58,602 bases of DNA from Ruminococcus callidus (GTDB lineage: Bacteria; Bacillota; Clostridia; Oscillospirales; Ruminococcaceae): positions 1 through 58,602 of the forward strand of contig NZ_JAJFCK010000019.1 of the NCBI RefSeq assembly GCF_020709055.1. The letters run 5' to 3'. Below are positions 42,019 to 51,455 of this stretch, piece by piece. A program made the translations under genes and the position numbers. Below the pieces are notes generated by a model. That model did no database searches. It saw nothing but the letters and a program-made list of their open reading frames with translations, and was not told the DNA's origin. Every line of letters starts with the position of its first letter. The stretch's first letter is position 1.

Positions 42019-43185
42019 ATGCGTAAAATTTATGATCCCATGGAATTTCAGCCGGGCATGGAACAGATCGACTCCGACATCTTCTCCCGTGTCATTCAGG
42101 CGAGAAAACAGTATCAGCCGGAGGACTACACCGCTGCACAGGTGAAAGCGGCACTACGCAAGGAGAATCTGTCTTTCGAGGACTTTGCGGCGCTGCTCTC
42201 TCCGGCAGCCCAGCCGTTTCTGGAACAGATGGCACAGCGTGCCAAGGCAGAGCGGGAGAAGCACTTCGGCAACAACGTGCTGATTTTCACACCGCTGTAC
42301 ATCTCCAACTATTGCGAAAACCAGTGCGTCTACTGCGGATTCAACTGCAAGAATGCCATCACCCGCTGCAAGCTAAACGCCGAGGAAATCGAATCCGAGA
42401 TGAAAAACATCGCCTCCACCGGCATGCGGGAGATTCTGCTGCTCACCGGAGAGAGCCGCAGCGTTTCCGGACCGGAGTACATCGCTGAGGCAGTACGAAT
42501 CGCCAAGAAGTACTTCTCCACCATCGGATTGGAAGTCTATCCCATGAACTCCGACGAGTACGCCATGCTGCGGAACTGCGGTGCCGATTTCGTCACGGTC
42601 TTTCAGGAAACCTACGATCTGGAGCGGTACGGCGAAATGCACCTCGCCGGTGCAAAGCGCTGTTTCCCCTACCGTGTCTGTGCGCAGGAGCGTGCTCTCA
42701 TGGGCGGTATGCGTGGTGTCGGATTCGGCGTACTACTGGGACTGGCGGACTTCCGAAAGGACATGTTTGCTGCCGGTGTCCACGCTGCGCTGCTGCAAAA
42801 GAAATATCCGCAGGGAGAGATGGCACTCTCTTTCCCCCGTCTGCGTCCTTATAAGAACCACGAGGAGACCAACCCCAATGATGTTCACGAGACACAGCTG
42901 CTGCAAATGATGCTGGCATGCCGAATCTTCCTGCCGTTTGCAAGCTTTACCATCTCCACACGGGAACGTGCCGGCTTCCGTGACCATGTGCTTCCGCTGG
43001 CTGCCACCAAGATTTCCGCCGGCGTCAATGTGGGAATCGGCGGACACAACGAAGAGCACAAACAGAAGGGAGACGCACAGTTCGAGATCTCTGACCCACG
43101 TTCTCTGACGGAAATTCATCAGGCAATTCTGGATCAGGGCATGCAGCCGGTCTACACCGACTACATCAACACCAACACCTTATGA
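42019..43185 (+). CDS. thiH: 2-iminoacetate synthase ThiH
   Basis: A 388-residue radical-SAM tyrosine lyase producing dehydroglycine for ThiG. The cluster motif is CENQCVYCGFNC (CxxxCxxC, about residues 98-105), followed by LLTGES and MHLAGAKRCFPYRVCAQERALMGG. Being the oxygen-sensitive route rather than ThiO, it fits an anaerobe. AAGGAGGGG precedes the ATG. The stop overlaps tenI (ATGA). Confidence 0.96.
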   Translation: MRKIYDPMEFQPGMEQIDSDIFSRVIQARKQYQPEDYTAAQVKAALRKENLSFEDFAALLSPAAQPFLEQMAQRAKAEREKHFGNNVLIFTPLYISNYCENQCVYCGFNCKNAITRCKLNAEEIESEMKNIASTGMREILLLTGESRSVSGPEYIAEAVRIAKKYFSTIGLEVYPMNSDEYAMLRNCGADFVTVFQETYDLERYGEMHLAGAKRCFPYRVCAQERALMGGMRGVGFGVLLGLADFRKDMFAAGVHAALLQKKYPQGEMALSFPRLRPYKNHEETNPNDVHETQLLQMMLACRIFLPFASFTISTRERAGFRDHVLPLAATKISAGVNVGIGGHNEEHKQKGDAQFEISDPRSLTEIHQAILDQGMQPVYTDYINTNTL

Positions 43186-43775
43186 AGCTGATCTGCGTCA
43201 CAAACCGCCTGCTCTGTGAGGAGGACTTTCTGCACCGCATCCGGCGCATTGCATCCAGCGGCGTGGATGCTATTCTGCTGCGGGAGAAAGATCTTCCGGA
43301 GGCAGCATACCGCCGGCTGGCACAGCAATGCCTTGAAATCTGCCGTAATACTGCCACACCGCTCTGGCTGAACACGTTTGTAGAAACTGCCGTACAGCTC
43401 CAGCTTCCCGTTCAGCTTCCCATCCCCGTTCTCAAAACACTCTCCCAAGAAACACAACATCTGCTTCCCGCCATCGGGGTATCCGTCCACTGCCCGCAGG
43501 ATGCTGCGCTTGCAGCGTCCTATGGGGCAAGCTGGCTCATCGCCGGACACGTCTATCCCACTGCATGCAAGCTTGGCCTGCCGCCCCGTGGAATCCCATT
43601 TATCCGCCAAATCTGTGAAACTGTTTCCATTCCGGTCTATGCCATTGGCGGTATTACCGCCGACAAACAGAATACCCTGCGTCTGGCAGGTGCTGAGGGC
43701 TGTTGCGTGATGTCCCACTGGATGCAGTGCCCGAATCCGGAGGCAGAAATACAGAAATGGAGGAACTGCCATTGA
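43182..43775 (+). CDS. tenI: TenI-like thiazole tautomerase (ThiE/TenI superfamily)
   Basis: A 197-residue TIM-barrel protein. The signature AGHVYPTACKLGLPPRG (about 124-140) matches TenI (GHVF-T-CKKG---RG) better than thiamine phosphate synthase ThiE (GPVFPTxTK), and IPVYAIGGIT follows. TenI aromatises the thiazole tautomer made by ThiG/ThiH, a fitting last step for this operon. If it were instead ThiE, it would couple thiazole and HMP-PP. Start overlaps the thiH stop. Confidence 0.78.
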   Translation: MKLICVTNRLLCEEDFLHRIRRIASSGVDAILLREKDLPEAAYRRLAQQCLEICRNTATPLWLNTFVETAVQLQLPVQLPIPVLKTLSQETQHLLPAIGVSVHCPQDAALAASYGASWLIAGHVYPTACKLGLPPRGIPFIRQICETVSIPVYAIGGITADKQNTLRLAGAEGCCVMSHWMQCPNPEAEIQKWRNCH

Positions 43776-44470
43776 AGCAGCACAAACACATTAACCCGTT
43801 TGCACGGGACATCATTCAACGCTATCTTCTCTTTATCATCGGATTATTTTTCAGCGCCATGGGCGTTGCCATCACCAAAAAGGGGGAACTCGGCGTGTCG
43901 CCCATCTCCTCTGTGGCAAATGTCATGAGCATTCGCCTGCCGCAGCTGTCGCTGGGTTACTGGCTCATCATCTGGAACTGCGCCCTGATTCTGGGACAAA
44001 TTCTCCTGCTGCGCCAAAAGTTCCAGTGGATACAGCTGCTGCAAGTCCCGCTGTCCTTTTTGTTCGGCTGGTTCACGGACTTCGGTGTCTGGCTGATTTC
44101 ATTCTTTACTCCGACCAAATACTGGATGCAGATTTGTCTTGTCATCGCAGGCACAATTGTGCTGGGCTTCGGCATTTCCCTTGCAGTCATTGCCAACGTC
44201 ATTTTAAACTCCGGCGAGGCGTTCGTCAAAGCGCTCTCCGACACCATCCACAAGGAATTCGGCAACGTCAAAGTATTCTTTGATGTCAGCTGTGTGGGAA
44301 TCGCCGTTCTGCTGTCTTTCCTGTTTTTCCACAAGCTGGTGGGCACCAGAGAGGGCACGATTTTCGCCGCACTCTGTACCGGATTCGTGGTCAAGTTTTT
44401 CAACCGCTTACTGAAAAAACCGCTGGAAACATTTCTGGTGAAATCCATTGAGCCGGATATGAAAAAATAA
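43772..44470 (+). CDS. YczE/YitT-type integral membrane protein
   Basis: A 232-residue membrane protein with about five to six helices. It matches the YczE/YyaS-like family: FIIGLFFSAMGVAITKKGELGVSPISSVANVMS, then GYWLIIWNCALILGQILLLR. Function is unknown; a thiamine or precursor transport role is only suggested by position. TTG at 43772 overlaps the tenI stop (TTGA) and has GGAGGA 7 bp upstream; ATG at 43757 is an alternative with a poorer site. Last gene of the thiS operon. Confidence 0.78.
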   Translation: MKQHKHINPFARDIIQRYLLFIIGLFFSAMGVAITKKGELGVSPISSVANVMSIRLPQLSLGYWLIIWNCALILGQILLLRQKFQWIQLLQVPLSFLFGWFTDFGVWLISFFTPTKYWMQICLVIAGTIVLGFGISLAVIANVILNSGEAFVKALSDTIHKEFGNVKVFFDVSCVGIAVLLSFLFFHKLVGTREGTIFAALCTGFVVKFFNRLLKKPLETFLVKSIEPDMKK

Positions 44471-44475
44471 AACAC

Positions 44476-44518
44476 AACAGCACCTGCCTCGGAAGCTCCG
44501 AAACAGGTGCTGTTTTTT
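44476..44518. terminator. bidirectional terminator
   Basis: AACAGCACCTG pairs with CAGGTGCTGTT, with TTTTTT on the plus side and TTTTATTTTTT on the minus side. It ends the thiS operon and the clpX unit. Confidence 0.85.
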
Positions 44519-44519
44519 G

Positions 44520-44669
44520 TTATGCGTTTTCCGTGGAGGAATCCTCCGCTTGTTCCGCTTTCAATTCCTCGGTATATGCGTCGATGAGCGCAATGGCGTG
44601 CTCCGTTTCTCCGCACTCCAGCAGAATCTTCAGGGAATCCAGCATAAACTGCACGTTCTTGTCGTCCAT
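44520..44669 (-). CDS. 49-residue acidic protein downstream of clpX
   Basis: A small ORF on the minus strand, MDDKNVQFMLDSLKILLECG... ending ...AEDSSTENA, predicted largely helical with an acidic tail. Its ATG directly abuts the clpX stop (TAA then ATG), GAGGTG inside clpX is 9 bp upstream, and the terminator lies just beyond. Coding-like codon use and the tight coupling make it probably real. No family is recognised; an adaptor-like role with ClpX would be speculation. Confidence 0.6.
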   Translation of the reverse strand: MDDKNVQFMLDSLKILLECGETEHAIALIDAYTEELKAEQAEDSSTENA

Positions 44670-45971
44670 TTAAGCGTGCACCTCAGCCGGCGGTACGTTC
44701 TCGATTTCGTTGCCCTGTGCATCGTAGAACTTCGGCCGTGCCGTTCCATTGACGCAGTCCGCATCGACCACGATTTTCTTGACGTGTTCTACTGACGGTG
44801 TGGTATACATGGTGTCCATGAGGGTTGCCTCCATGATAGAGCGCAGACCACGGGCACCTGTCTTTCTGGCGATTGCCTCCTTTGCCACTGCGGTGAGGGC
44901 ATCCGGTGTCATCTCCAGTTCGATCTCGTCGAAGTCGAACAGCTTCTGATACTGCTTGACCAACGCATTCTTCGGTTCAGTCAGAATCCGAATCAGCGCC
45001 TCCTCGTCCAGATCGTCCAGCGTTGTGATAACCGGCAGTCTGCCCACCAGCTCCGGAACCAGTCCGAACTTGACCAGATCCTGCGGTGTCACCTGACGGA
45101 AAATATTGACCAAATCCTTCTTCTGCTGTGCGATAGGCGCATCAAAGCCCAGCGATGCCGGCGCCATGCGCTTCTGGATCAGTTTTTCCAAGCCATCAAA
45201 CGCACCGCCGCAGATGAACAGGATGTTATGGGTATCCACATGGATAAATTCCTGATTCGGATGCTTTCTGCCGCCCTGCGGAGGTACGTTGGAAACAGTA
45301 CCTTCGATGATCTTCAGCAGTGCCTGTTGCACGCCCTCACCGCTGACATCTCTGGTCAGGGAGACGTTCTCCGACTTTCGGGAGATCTTGTCGATCTCAT
45401 CGATGTAGATAATGCCACGCTCAGCGGCTTCCACATCGAAATCCGCTGCCTGAAGCAGACGCTGAAGCACGTTCTCCACATCGTCGCCCACATAACCAGC
45501 CTCTGTGATGGTCGTTGCATCGGCAATGGCAAAAGGCACGTCCAGAATCTTCGCCAGTGTCTGTGCCAGATAGGTTTTCCCCACACCGGTGGGACCCAGC
45601 AGCAGCACGTTGCTCTTTTGCAGCTCTACCTCACGTGCATCCTTCTCCTTCGACTGATTCAGGATACGCTTATAGTGGTTGTACACGGATACGGACAGGG
45701 TGATTTTTGCCATATCCTGTCCCACCACATACTCGTCCAGAATCTTCTTGATCTCCGCCGGCTTCAGCAGGTGGATCTCTTCCGATGCGCCGGACTTCTC
45801 TTTCTTTTTCTTTGCGGCAGCATCTGCCGGATTGACGGGACCATAGAGCATCTCATAGCAATAGGTCACGCATTCGCTGCAAATGTTAACACCTGCCGCA
45901 GAGATCATTCCCTCCACCAGATGATCCGGTTTCCCGCAGAAATTACAGCGTTTTTCCTTTTTTTCGTCCAT
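44670..45971 (-). CDS. clpX: ATP-dependent Clp protease ATP-binding subunit ClpX
   Basis: A 433-residue AAA+ unfoldase. The N-terminal zinc domain [26 protein letters not shown] holds four cysteines; Walker A is GPTGVGKT; Walker B is IIYIDEIDK. The sensor and pore sequences follow, with the IGF-type ClpP-contact region replaced by ASLGFDAPI (LGF). It delivers tagged proteins to ClpP, encoded 13 bp upstream. Confidence 0.97.
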   Translation of the reverse strand: MDEKKEKRCNFCGKPDHLVEGMISAAGVNICSECVTYCYEMLYGPVNPADAAAKKKKEKSGASEEIHLLKPAEIKKILDEYVVGQDMAKITLSVSVYNHYKRILNQSKEKDAREVELQKSNVLLLGPTGVGKTYLAQTLAKILDVPFAIADATTITEAGYVGDDVENVLQRLLQAADFDVEAAERGIIYIDEIDKISRKSENVSLTRDVSGEGVQQALLKIIEGTVSNVPPQGGRKHPNQEFIHVDTHNILFICGGAFDGLEKLIQKRMAPASLGFDAPIAQQKKDLVNIFRQVTPQDLVKFGLVPELVGRLPVITTLDDLDEEALIRILTEPKNALVKQYQKLFDFDEIELEMTPDALTAVAKEAIARKTGARGLRSIMEATLMDTMYTTPSVEHVKKIVVDADCVNGTARPKFYDAQGNEIENVPPAEVHA

Positions 45972-45984
45972 TTTGCACCCCTTT

Positions 45985-46575
45985 TTACCGATGTGCGATT
46001 ACCTTATCAATGAGGCCGTATTCCTTTGCCTCTGCTGCGTACATATAGTTATCACGCTCGGTATCACGCTCGATGACTTCCAGCGGCTTGCCGGTATTGG
46101 CAGCCAGAATCTCGTTCATCTTGCTGCGGACACGAACCAGATGGTCAGAAGCAATCTTGATGTCAGTGCACTGGCCAGACAGTCCGCCGGAAATCAGCGG
46201 CTGGTGAATCATAATCTCGCTGTTGGGCAAAGCGATACGCTTGCCTTTAGCACCGGAGGACAGCAGGAATGCACCCATGGAAGCTGCCATACCAATGCAG
46301 ATCGTGGAAACGTCGCACTTGATATACTGCATGGTATCATAAATTGCCATGCCGGCTGTGATAGAACCGCCAGGGCTGTTAATGTACAGGGAGATGTCCT
46401 TCTCATTGTCCTGTCCTTCCAGATACAGCAGCTGCGCCACAACCAGACTTGCGGTAGCATCATTTACCTGATCCGACAGCATGATGATACGGTCATTGAG
46501 CAAACGGGAAAAGATGTCGTAAGAACGCTCGCCACGGCTGGTCTGTTCCACAACGTAAGGTACTAAACTACTCAT
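45985..46575 (-). CDS. clpP: ATP-dependent Clp protease proteolytic subunit ClpP
   Basis: A 196-residue serine protease. The catalytic Ser is in [14 protein letters not shown], the His in [11 protein letters not shown], and the Asp in the later [10 protein letters not shown] segment; [18 protein letters not shown] is the substrate-binding loop. The ATG at 46575 has AGAAAGGAAGAGG upstream; the extension to 46614 lacks a site. Part of the classic tig-clpP-clpX order. Confidence 0.97.
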   Translation of the reverse strand: MSSLVPYVVEQTSRGERSYDIFSRLLNDRIIMLSDQVNDATASLVVAQLLYLEGQDNEKDISLYINSPGGSITAGMAIYDTMQYIKCDVSTICIGMAASMGAFLLSSGAKGKRIALPNSEIMIHQPLISGGLSGQCTDIKIASDHLVRVRSKMNEILAANTGKPLEVIERDTERDNYMYAAEAKEYGLIDKVIAHR

Positions 46576-46652
46576 GTTCCTCTTCCTTTCTGAAAAAAGC
46601 GGTTTCTCTCTCATAATTCTGCAAAATCCGAAAATCCTACAGATACCACAGA

Positions 46653-46674
46653 GGGCGAACTAAACCGTTCGCCC
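46653..46674. other. hairpin between tig and clpP
   Basis: GGGCGAAC, TAAACC loop, GTTCGCCC. No T-tract follows on the minus strand, so it is more likely an RNA processing or stabilising hairpin than a terminator. Confidence 0.45.
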
Positions 46675-46717
46675 GTCTGTTTCTTTCTTTGAAAAATGCT
46701 GTCAATCGGGGGAGAAC

Positions 46718-48064
46718 TTATTCAGCCTCTGCCGGTGCAGCTTCCTCAGCAGCAGCTTCTGCCGGTGCTTCTTCCTCAGCCTCGGTTGCAACTGCAGCTT
46801 CCTTGACGATATCCAGAGCCTTGGTTACCAGCATATCGGTACGCAGATCTTCAGTATAGATCCGGCGCTTTACATCGTCTACAGTCAGATTGTTCTCATC
46901 TGCCAGCTTCTTGATCTCTTCTTCCAGCTCTTCGTCGGTTACCTTCAGACCTTCCAGCTCAGCGATCTTCTCCAGAGCCAGACGCAACTTTACTTCGCCC
47001 TCTGCACGATCCAGGTAAGTGGCCTTCAGGGAATCCTGATCCATGCCGGTGTACTGGAGGTACAGTTCCATGGAAACGCCCTGCTGCTTCAGCTGGTTTG
47101 CAAACTGGTTCATCAGGCTGTTTGCACGCTGCTCGAACATGCAGTGCGGGATCGGATCCTCAACCTTATCAATGAGCTTTTCGATCACAGTGTTCTCGAA
47201 GGAGCGGGTTGCAGATTCTGCTGCGCTCTTTTCCAGATTCTTGCGGATCTCAGCCTTCAGCTCGTCCACGGTATCTACCTCAGCAGAAGCTTCCTTTGCG
47301 AAGTCGTCGTTCAGCTCCGGCAGCTCTTCTCTGGAAATGCTGTTGATCTTGCACTTGAAAACAGCTTCCTTGCCTGCATAGTCTTCCATCTGGTAATCTT
47401 CCGGAAAGCTTACGGTAACGTCGAAGTCCTCGCCGATCTTGTGGCCGGCTACCTGCTCCTCAAAGCCCGGAATGAACTGGCCGCTGCCCAGCTTCAGCTG
47501 GTAGTTTTCGCCCTTACCGCCCTCGAAAGCTTCGTCACCGAAGAAGCCCTCGAAATCCAGATTTACTTCATCGCCCATCTCAGCAGCACGATCTTCTACA
47601 GAAACCATGCGTGCGTTGCGCTGGCGCAGCATCTGAATCTGCTGGTCAACGTCCTCATCGGTAACTTCTTTTTCAGCACGGGGAGCCTCAATGCCCTTAT
47701 AATCGGTGATGTTGATCTCCGGCTTAGTAACGCAGACTACCTTCAGGGAAACGCCGTTCTCACGGTCAGCAGAGGTAACTTCTACCTTCGGGGTATCGAC
47801 AACTTCCAGACCTGCTTCGATAATCACTGCCGGCAGCTCAAAGTTCAGAGCAGCGTTGATGGCATCTTCATAGAATACGTTCTCACCGTAAGTGCGCTCG
47901 CACAGCTTCCGCGGCACCTTGCCCTTCCGGAAACCCGGCATGGAGATGTTCTTCTTCTGACGCTGGTAAGCAGCTTCCAGAGCCTTTTCAAAGCTTTCTG
48001 CATCGATTTCCACAACCAGTTCGGTCATGTTTACATCTGTTTTCGTTGACGATTTCAAATTCAT
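46718..48064 (-). CDS. tig: trigger factor
   Basis: A 448-residue ribosome-associated chaperone and prolyl isomerase. The N-terminal ribosome-binding signature is GFRKGKVP (about 44-51); a PPIase domain follows (GDEVNLDFEGFFGDEAFEGGKGENYQLKLGSGQFIPGFEEQVAGH), then the helical arm region. The C-terminus is a long Ala/Glu tail (about 420-448). ATG at 48064 follows GGAGGACATCAGCT. A sigma-A promoter lies upstream. Confidence 0.95.
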   Translation of the reverse strand: MNLKSSTKTDVNMTELVVEIDAESFEKALEAAYQRQKKNISMPGFRKGKVPRKLCERTYGENVFYEDAINAALNFELPAVIIEAGLEVVDTPKVEVTSADRENGVSLKVVCVTKPEINITDYKGIEAPRAEKEVTDEDVDQQIQMLRQRNARMVSVEDRAAEMGDEVNLDFEGFFGDEAFEGGKGENYQLKLGSGQFIPGFEEQVAGHKIGEDFDVTVSFPEDYQMEDYAGKEAVFKCKINSISREELPELNDDFAKEASAEVDTVDELKAEIRKNLEKSAAESATRSFENTVIEKLIDKVEDPIPHCMFEQRANSLMNQFANQLKQQGVSMELYLQYTGMDQDSLKATYLDRAEGEVKLRLALEKIAELEGLKVTDEELEEEIKKLADENNLTVDDVKRRIYTEDLRTDMLVTKALDIVKEAAVATEAEEEAPAEAAAEEAAPAEAE

Positions 48065-48149
48065 AGCTGATGTCCTCCAATATGATATCTTCTCTGTATA
48101 TCAGTCAAAATGATATTGCTGTACAGGATTTTTTCATGCACACTGCTCT

Positions 48150-48178
48150 ATTATAGCATATCTGTGCAATTTTGACCA
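48150..48178 (-). promoter_or_regulatory. sigma-A promoter of tig-clpP-clpX
   Basis: Minus strand TGGTCA (48178-48173), 17 bp, TATAAT (48155-48150). Confidence 0.6.
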
Positions 48179-48210
48179 GCGAAAATTTACACTTCTACAT
48201 TTCCCACAAA

Positions 48211-48900
48211 TCAAAGAACCAATTCAGGGATAAATTGTAAATAATCACTAGAAATCAGGCGCATTTCCGTCTCTTCATAGCGTCCTTGAAACGCAAAGTG
48301 ATGTCCTTTTCCATGTACGTGCCCGTAGTAGCACTTTTGAATGTGATACTGGTGCAGTACTTCTAATATCTCATAGTTCATTGACGAACCGTAGATCGGC
48401 GGATAGTGCAGAAAAACGATCGGTTCCAGCCCAGCCTTTACTGCCGACTGAATGGAAACCGCAAGACGCTGTACCTCCCGTGCCAGAATCTTGGCATCCG
48501 CTGCCTCACCCTGCATGCTCACCCATCCGCGAGTGCCGCAGATGCCATACTGTTCAAAGGCATAGTGGTTGTTGTGGAGGATGTGGAGAGAGTCGAAGCC
48601 GTGGGCGGTGAAGAAGTCTTCCATTTTCTTTTTCGAAGTCCACCAGTAGTCATGATTTCCCTTCAGCAGGATTTTTTTACCGGGCAGCTTGTGCACGAAA
48701 GCAAAGTCTGCCTCTGCCTGCTGCAGGTTCATGCCCCACGAAAAATCTCCGGCCAGAACCACAGTATCCTCCGGTGCGATCAAACGCAGCCAATTCTCCT
48801 CCAGCAGCTGCTGATAGTTCTTCCAGCCGCCAAAGATGTCCATCGGTTTCTCCGGAACGCCAAATGACAAGTGCAGATCTCCAATGGTAAATAAACGCAT
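48211..48900 (-). CDS. metallophosphoesterase
   Basis: A 229-residue calcineurin-like phosphoesterase. Metal ligands appear in order: GDLHLS, LAGDFSWG, LKGNHDYWW, FLHYPP and YGHVHG. The protein resembles the YmdB/YkuE-sized cytoplasmic group; its substrate is unknown. ATG at 48900 with GGGGTG upstream is preferred; GTG at 48906 lies within that site. Last gene of the rplS-to-thrC minus-strand run. Confidence 0.87.
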   Translation of the reverse strand: MRLFTIGDLHLSFGVPEKPMDIFGGWKNYQQLLEENWLRLIAPEDTVVLAGDFSWGMNLQQAEADFAFVHKLPGKKILLKGNHDYWWTSKKKMEDFFTAHGFDSLHILHNNHYAFEQYGICGTRGWVSMQGEAADAKILAREVQRLAVSIQSAVKAGLEPIVFLHYPPIYGSSMNYEILEVLHQYHIQKCYYGHVHGKGHHFAFQGRYEETEMRLISSDYLQFIPELVL

Positions 48901-48911
48901 GTTCACCCCAT

Positions 48912-50411
48912 TCAGGACAGGTGCAGTTCCTGCAGCACAAACTGCTGCATTTCAGTCTTGTCGATACTGCCCTCAAAACGGCGGGGCTTGGTTTTTAGTG
49001 CTGCCAGAGATGCCGGAATGTCCAGACCGGATGCCTCGTGGAGGATCTCCACCATGTCGTATTCATCCGTTGCCTCAGCCGGCTTCTTGCCCAGTGCATC
49101 CAGTACGCTGGCGCTGAACTTGAACGGGCTTGCGGTGGAAGCGATCAGAGTCTTGGTAGTGTCGCCAGTCTCCTTGCGGTAGTCCTCGTAGACCTTGACA
49201 GCAACTGCGGTATGGGTATCACAGGTATAGCCGTACTTCTGGTAGATCTCTGCGATGGTTGCCTTGGTGGCTGCATCGTCGCAGAAGCCGCCGTAGAACA
49301 GCTCACTCATTTTTGCCTTGACCGCATCGGTCACCTCATAGCGTCCGCTCTCAGCCAGTGCCGTAAACCACTCCCGAACCTGTGCATCGTCCTCGCCGGT
49401 CAGCAGGTACAGCAGACGCTCCAGATTGCTGGAGATCAGGATGTCCATGGACGGCGAAGTGGTAGCATAGAACTGACGGTTCCGGTCGTAAACGCCGGTG
49501 CGGATGAAGTCTGTAAGCACCTTGTTGATGTTGGAGGCACAAATCAGCTTGCCGATGGGCACACCCATCTGCTTTGCATAGTAAGCAGCCAGAATGTTGC
49601 CGAAGTTACCGGTGGGAACTACCACGTTCAGCTTGTCGCCATAGGCAATCTCGCCGGACTCTGCCAGAGAGACATAAGAAGAAACGTAGTAGACGATCTG
49701 CGGTACCAGACGGCCCCAGTTGATGGAGTTTGCGCTGGAGAAGGTCATGTTGCCGTTGTCCAGTGCGTTGAGTACCTCGTGATCGGTAAAGATTTTCTTG
49801 ACACCGCTCTGGCAATCGTCAAAGTTGCCCTTTACGGCGCAAACTGTGACATTCTCGCCTTCCTGTGTCACCATCTGGCGCTTCTGCATATCACTGACGC
49901 CCTCTTCCGGATAGAAGACCATGATCTCTGTGCCCGGAACATCCTTGAAGCCCTCCAGAGCAGCCTTACCGGTATCGCCGGAGGTTGCAACCAGAATGAC
50001 TACCTTCTTGTCCATATGCAGCTTCTTCACGGCAGTGGTCAGAAAATACGGCAGGATCTGGAGCGCCATATCCTTGAAAGCACAGGTCGGGCCGTGCCAC
50101 AGTTCCAGCATATAAGTGCCCTCGAACAGGTGTGCGATCTCTGCAATATTTTCTGTTTCAAAATTCTTGGTGGAATACGCACTCTCGGTGCAGTAAACCA
50201 GTTCTGCCTCTGTAAAATCTGTCAGATACTTGGAGAACACATAAGCTGCACGCTGTGCATACGTTTTTCCGGCGAGCGACTTCAGCTCATCCATGGAAAG
50301 TGCCGGAATGGACTCCGGAACGAACAGGCCGCCCTCTTCTGAAATTCCCTTTGCAATTGCAGCTGCGCTTTCTACACGAATGCTGCTGTTTCTGGTGCTC
50401 TTGTAAAACAC
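48912..50411 (-). CDS. thrC: threonine synthase
   Basis: A 499-residue PLP enzyme converting O-phosphohomoserine to threonine. The N-terminus YKSTRNSS and PLP-lysine block LWHGPTCAFKDMALQ (K in FKD), plus VPTGNFGNILAAYYAKQMG (phosphate loop) and ATSGDTGKAALEGF, are typical of the long class. GTG at 50411 is chosen because AAAAGGGTGG is 5 bp upstream; GTG at 50420 would sit on that site. No T-box is seen; the gene is 32 bp after yraN. Confidence 0.95.
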   Translation of the reverse strand: MFYKSTRNSSIRVESAAAIAKGISEEGGLFVPESIPALSMDELKSLAGKTYAQRAAYVFSKYLTDFTEAELVYCTESAYSTKNFETENIAEIAHLFEGTYMLELWHGPTCAFKDMALQILPYFLTTAVKKLHMDKKVVILVATSGDTGKAALEGFKDVPGTEIMVFYPEEGVSDMQKRQMVTQEGENVTVCAVKGNFDDCQSGVKKIFTDHEVLNALDNGNMTFSSANSINWGRLVPQIVYYVSSYVSLAESGEIAYGDKLNVVVPTGNFGNILAAYYAKQMGVPIGKLICASNINKVLTDFIRTGVYDRNRQFYATTSPSMDILISSNLERLLYLLTGEDDAQVREWFTALAESGRYEVTDAVKAKMSELFYGGFCDDAATKATIAEIYQKYGYTCDTHTAVAVKVYEDYRKETGDTTKTLIASTASPFKFSASVLDALGKKPAEATDEYDMVEILHEASGLDIPASLAALKTKPRRFEGSIDKTEMQQFVLQELHLS

Positions 50412-50443
50412 TGTAACCACCCTTTTCTACGGCAGATTTCTGC

Positions 50444-50821
50444 CTAAAATATAAAATCACTGCCCGTCGTATCAAAAGCGTTTTCCAGATATTCCACCTG
50501 CTGCACCTGCGTTCCCTGCATCAGAACACAGGCAACATCGAAGCGTGGCTGACGTGGATTGGCATGTTCCGCACACCACATGGCAGCCGTCTGGATCAAA
50601 CGAGCCTGCTTCTTTTTTGTCACCGCCTCAAATCCGGAGACCATGCTGCCGGGCCGGCGGGTCTTTACTTCTACGAATGCCAGATACTCCGCATTTTGTG
50701 CGATGATGTCGACTTCCCCGCCACGGATACAAAAGTTGCGCTGCAGGATCTCATAGCCATTGGCCTCCAGATACTGGCAGACTACCGTTTCTCCCCGACG
50801 GCCGATCTCAGTTGTCTTCAT
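50444..50821 (-). CDS. YraN family (UPF0102) endonuclease-like protein
   Basis: A 125-residue protein of the YraN/UPF0102 family with a Holliday-junction-resolvase-like fold: [24 protein letters not shown], then [22 protein letters not shown] with the nuclease-type E/D...ExK residues. Cellular role unproven. ATG at 50821 lies inside rnhB (14-bp overlap); the long frame reaching 51250 is only the rnhB shadow. Confidence 0.9.
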   Translation of the reverse strand: MKTTEIGRRGETVVCQYLEANGYEILQRNFCIRGGEVDIIAQNAEYLAFVEVKTRRPGSMVSGFEAVTKKKQARLIQTAAMWCAEHANPRQPRFDVACVLMQGTQVQQVEYLENAFDTTGSDFIF

Positions 50822-51455
50822 GGCGGAGTTTCCGCAAAAAGCTGGGACGATGCGCCGGACAGACGCCGTACTGCAAAATTGCCGCACAGTGCGCCTTGGT
50901 GCCGTAGCCCTTATGCTTGGCAAAGCCATACACAGGATACTGCTTATCCAGTTCCCGCATGGCACGGTCACGGGAGACCTTTGCCAGAATCGATGCGGCT
51001 GCAATCGCTGCCGAAGCAGCATCACCCTTGACCACTGTCTGCGCCGGAAATTCCAGCTTGGGAAGACGGTTGCCATCGATGAGCACCAGCGCCGGTGTCT
51101 GCGACAGTCCTGCCACAGCACGCTGCATTGCCAGCATGGTTGCGCCCAAAATGTTATAGGTTTCGATCTCCGCCACCGTTGCGGTTGCCACGCAGTACGC
51201 CAGACAGGAGTCCCGCACCACATCAAAGAGCGCCTCCCGCTTTTTCTCACTCAGTTTCTTGCTATCGTTGAGTCCCTCGATCATCGGCTTTGCCGGATCC
51301 AGAATCGCCGCAGCTGCGTACACATCACCGGCGAGCGGCCCGCGGCCGGCTTCATCCACACCGCACAGAAAACCGCCGGACGGCATTTGTTCTCTGTCCC
51401 ACGCATAAAGCTCCGGTGTTGTTCGTTTCACGCACGTTTTCTCTGCCACGGTCAT
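50808..51455 (-). CDS. rnhB: ribonuclease HII
   Basis: A 215-residue RNase HII cleaving RNA in RNA-DNA hybrids, including single ribonucleotides. The catalytic [10 protein letters not shown] block (about 34-43), [12 protein letters not shown], and IDGNRLP are conserved. Start overlaps rbgA stop (ATGA at 51455); a GTG at 51449 is a possible alternative. Order rbgA-rnhB-yraN is common in Firmicutes. Confidence 0.96.
   Translation of the reverse strand: MTVAEKTCVKRTTPELYAWDREQMPSGGFLCGVDEAGRGPLAGDVYAAAAILDPAKPMIEGLNDSKKLSEKKREALFDVVRDSCLAYCVATATVAEIETYNILGATMLAMQRAVAGLSQTPALVLIDGNRLPKLEFPAQTVVKGDAASAAIAAASILAKVSRDRAMRELDKQYPVYGFAKHKGYGTKAHCAAILQYGVCPAHRPSFLRKLRHEDN

Noticed and set aside
43182..43775. 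Thiamine phosphate synthase ThiE
   Set aside because: The GHVYPTACKLGLPPRG block follows the TenI pattern; ThiE cannot be fully excluded and is noted in the feature.
50821..51250. N-terminal extension of YraN to 51250
   Set aside because: The extension is Trp/Arg-rich shadow sequence of rnhB; a good internal start exists at 50821.
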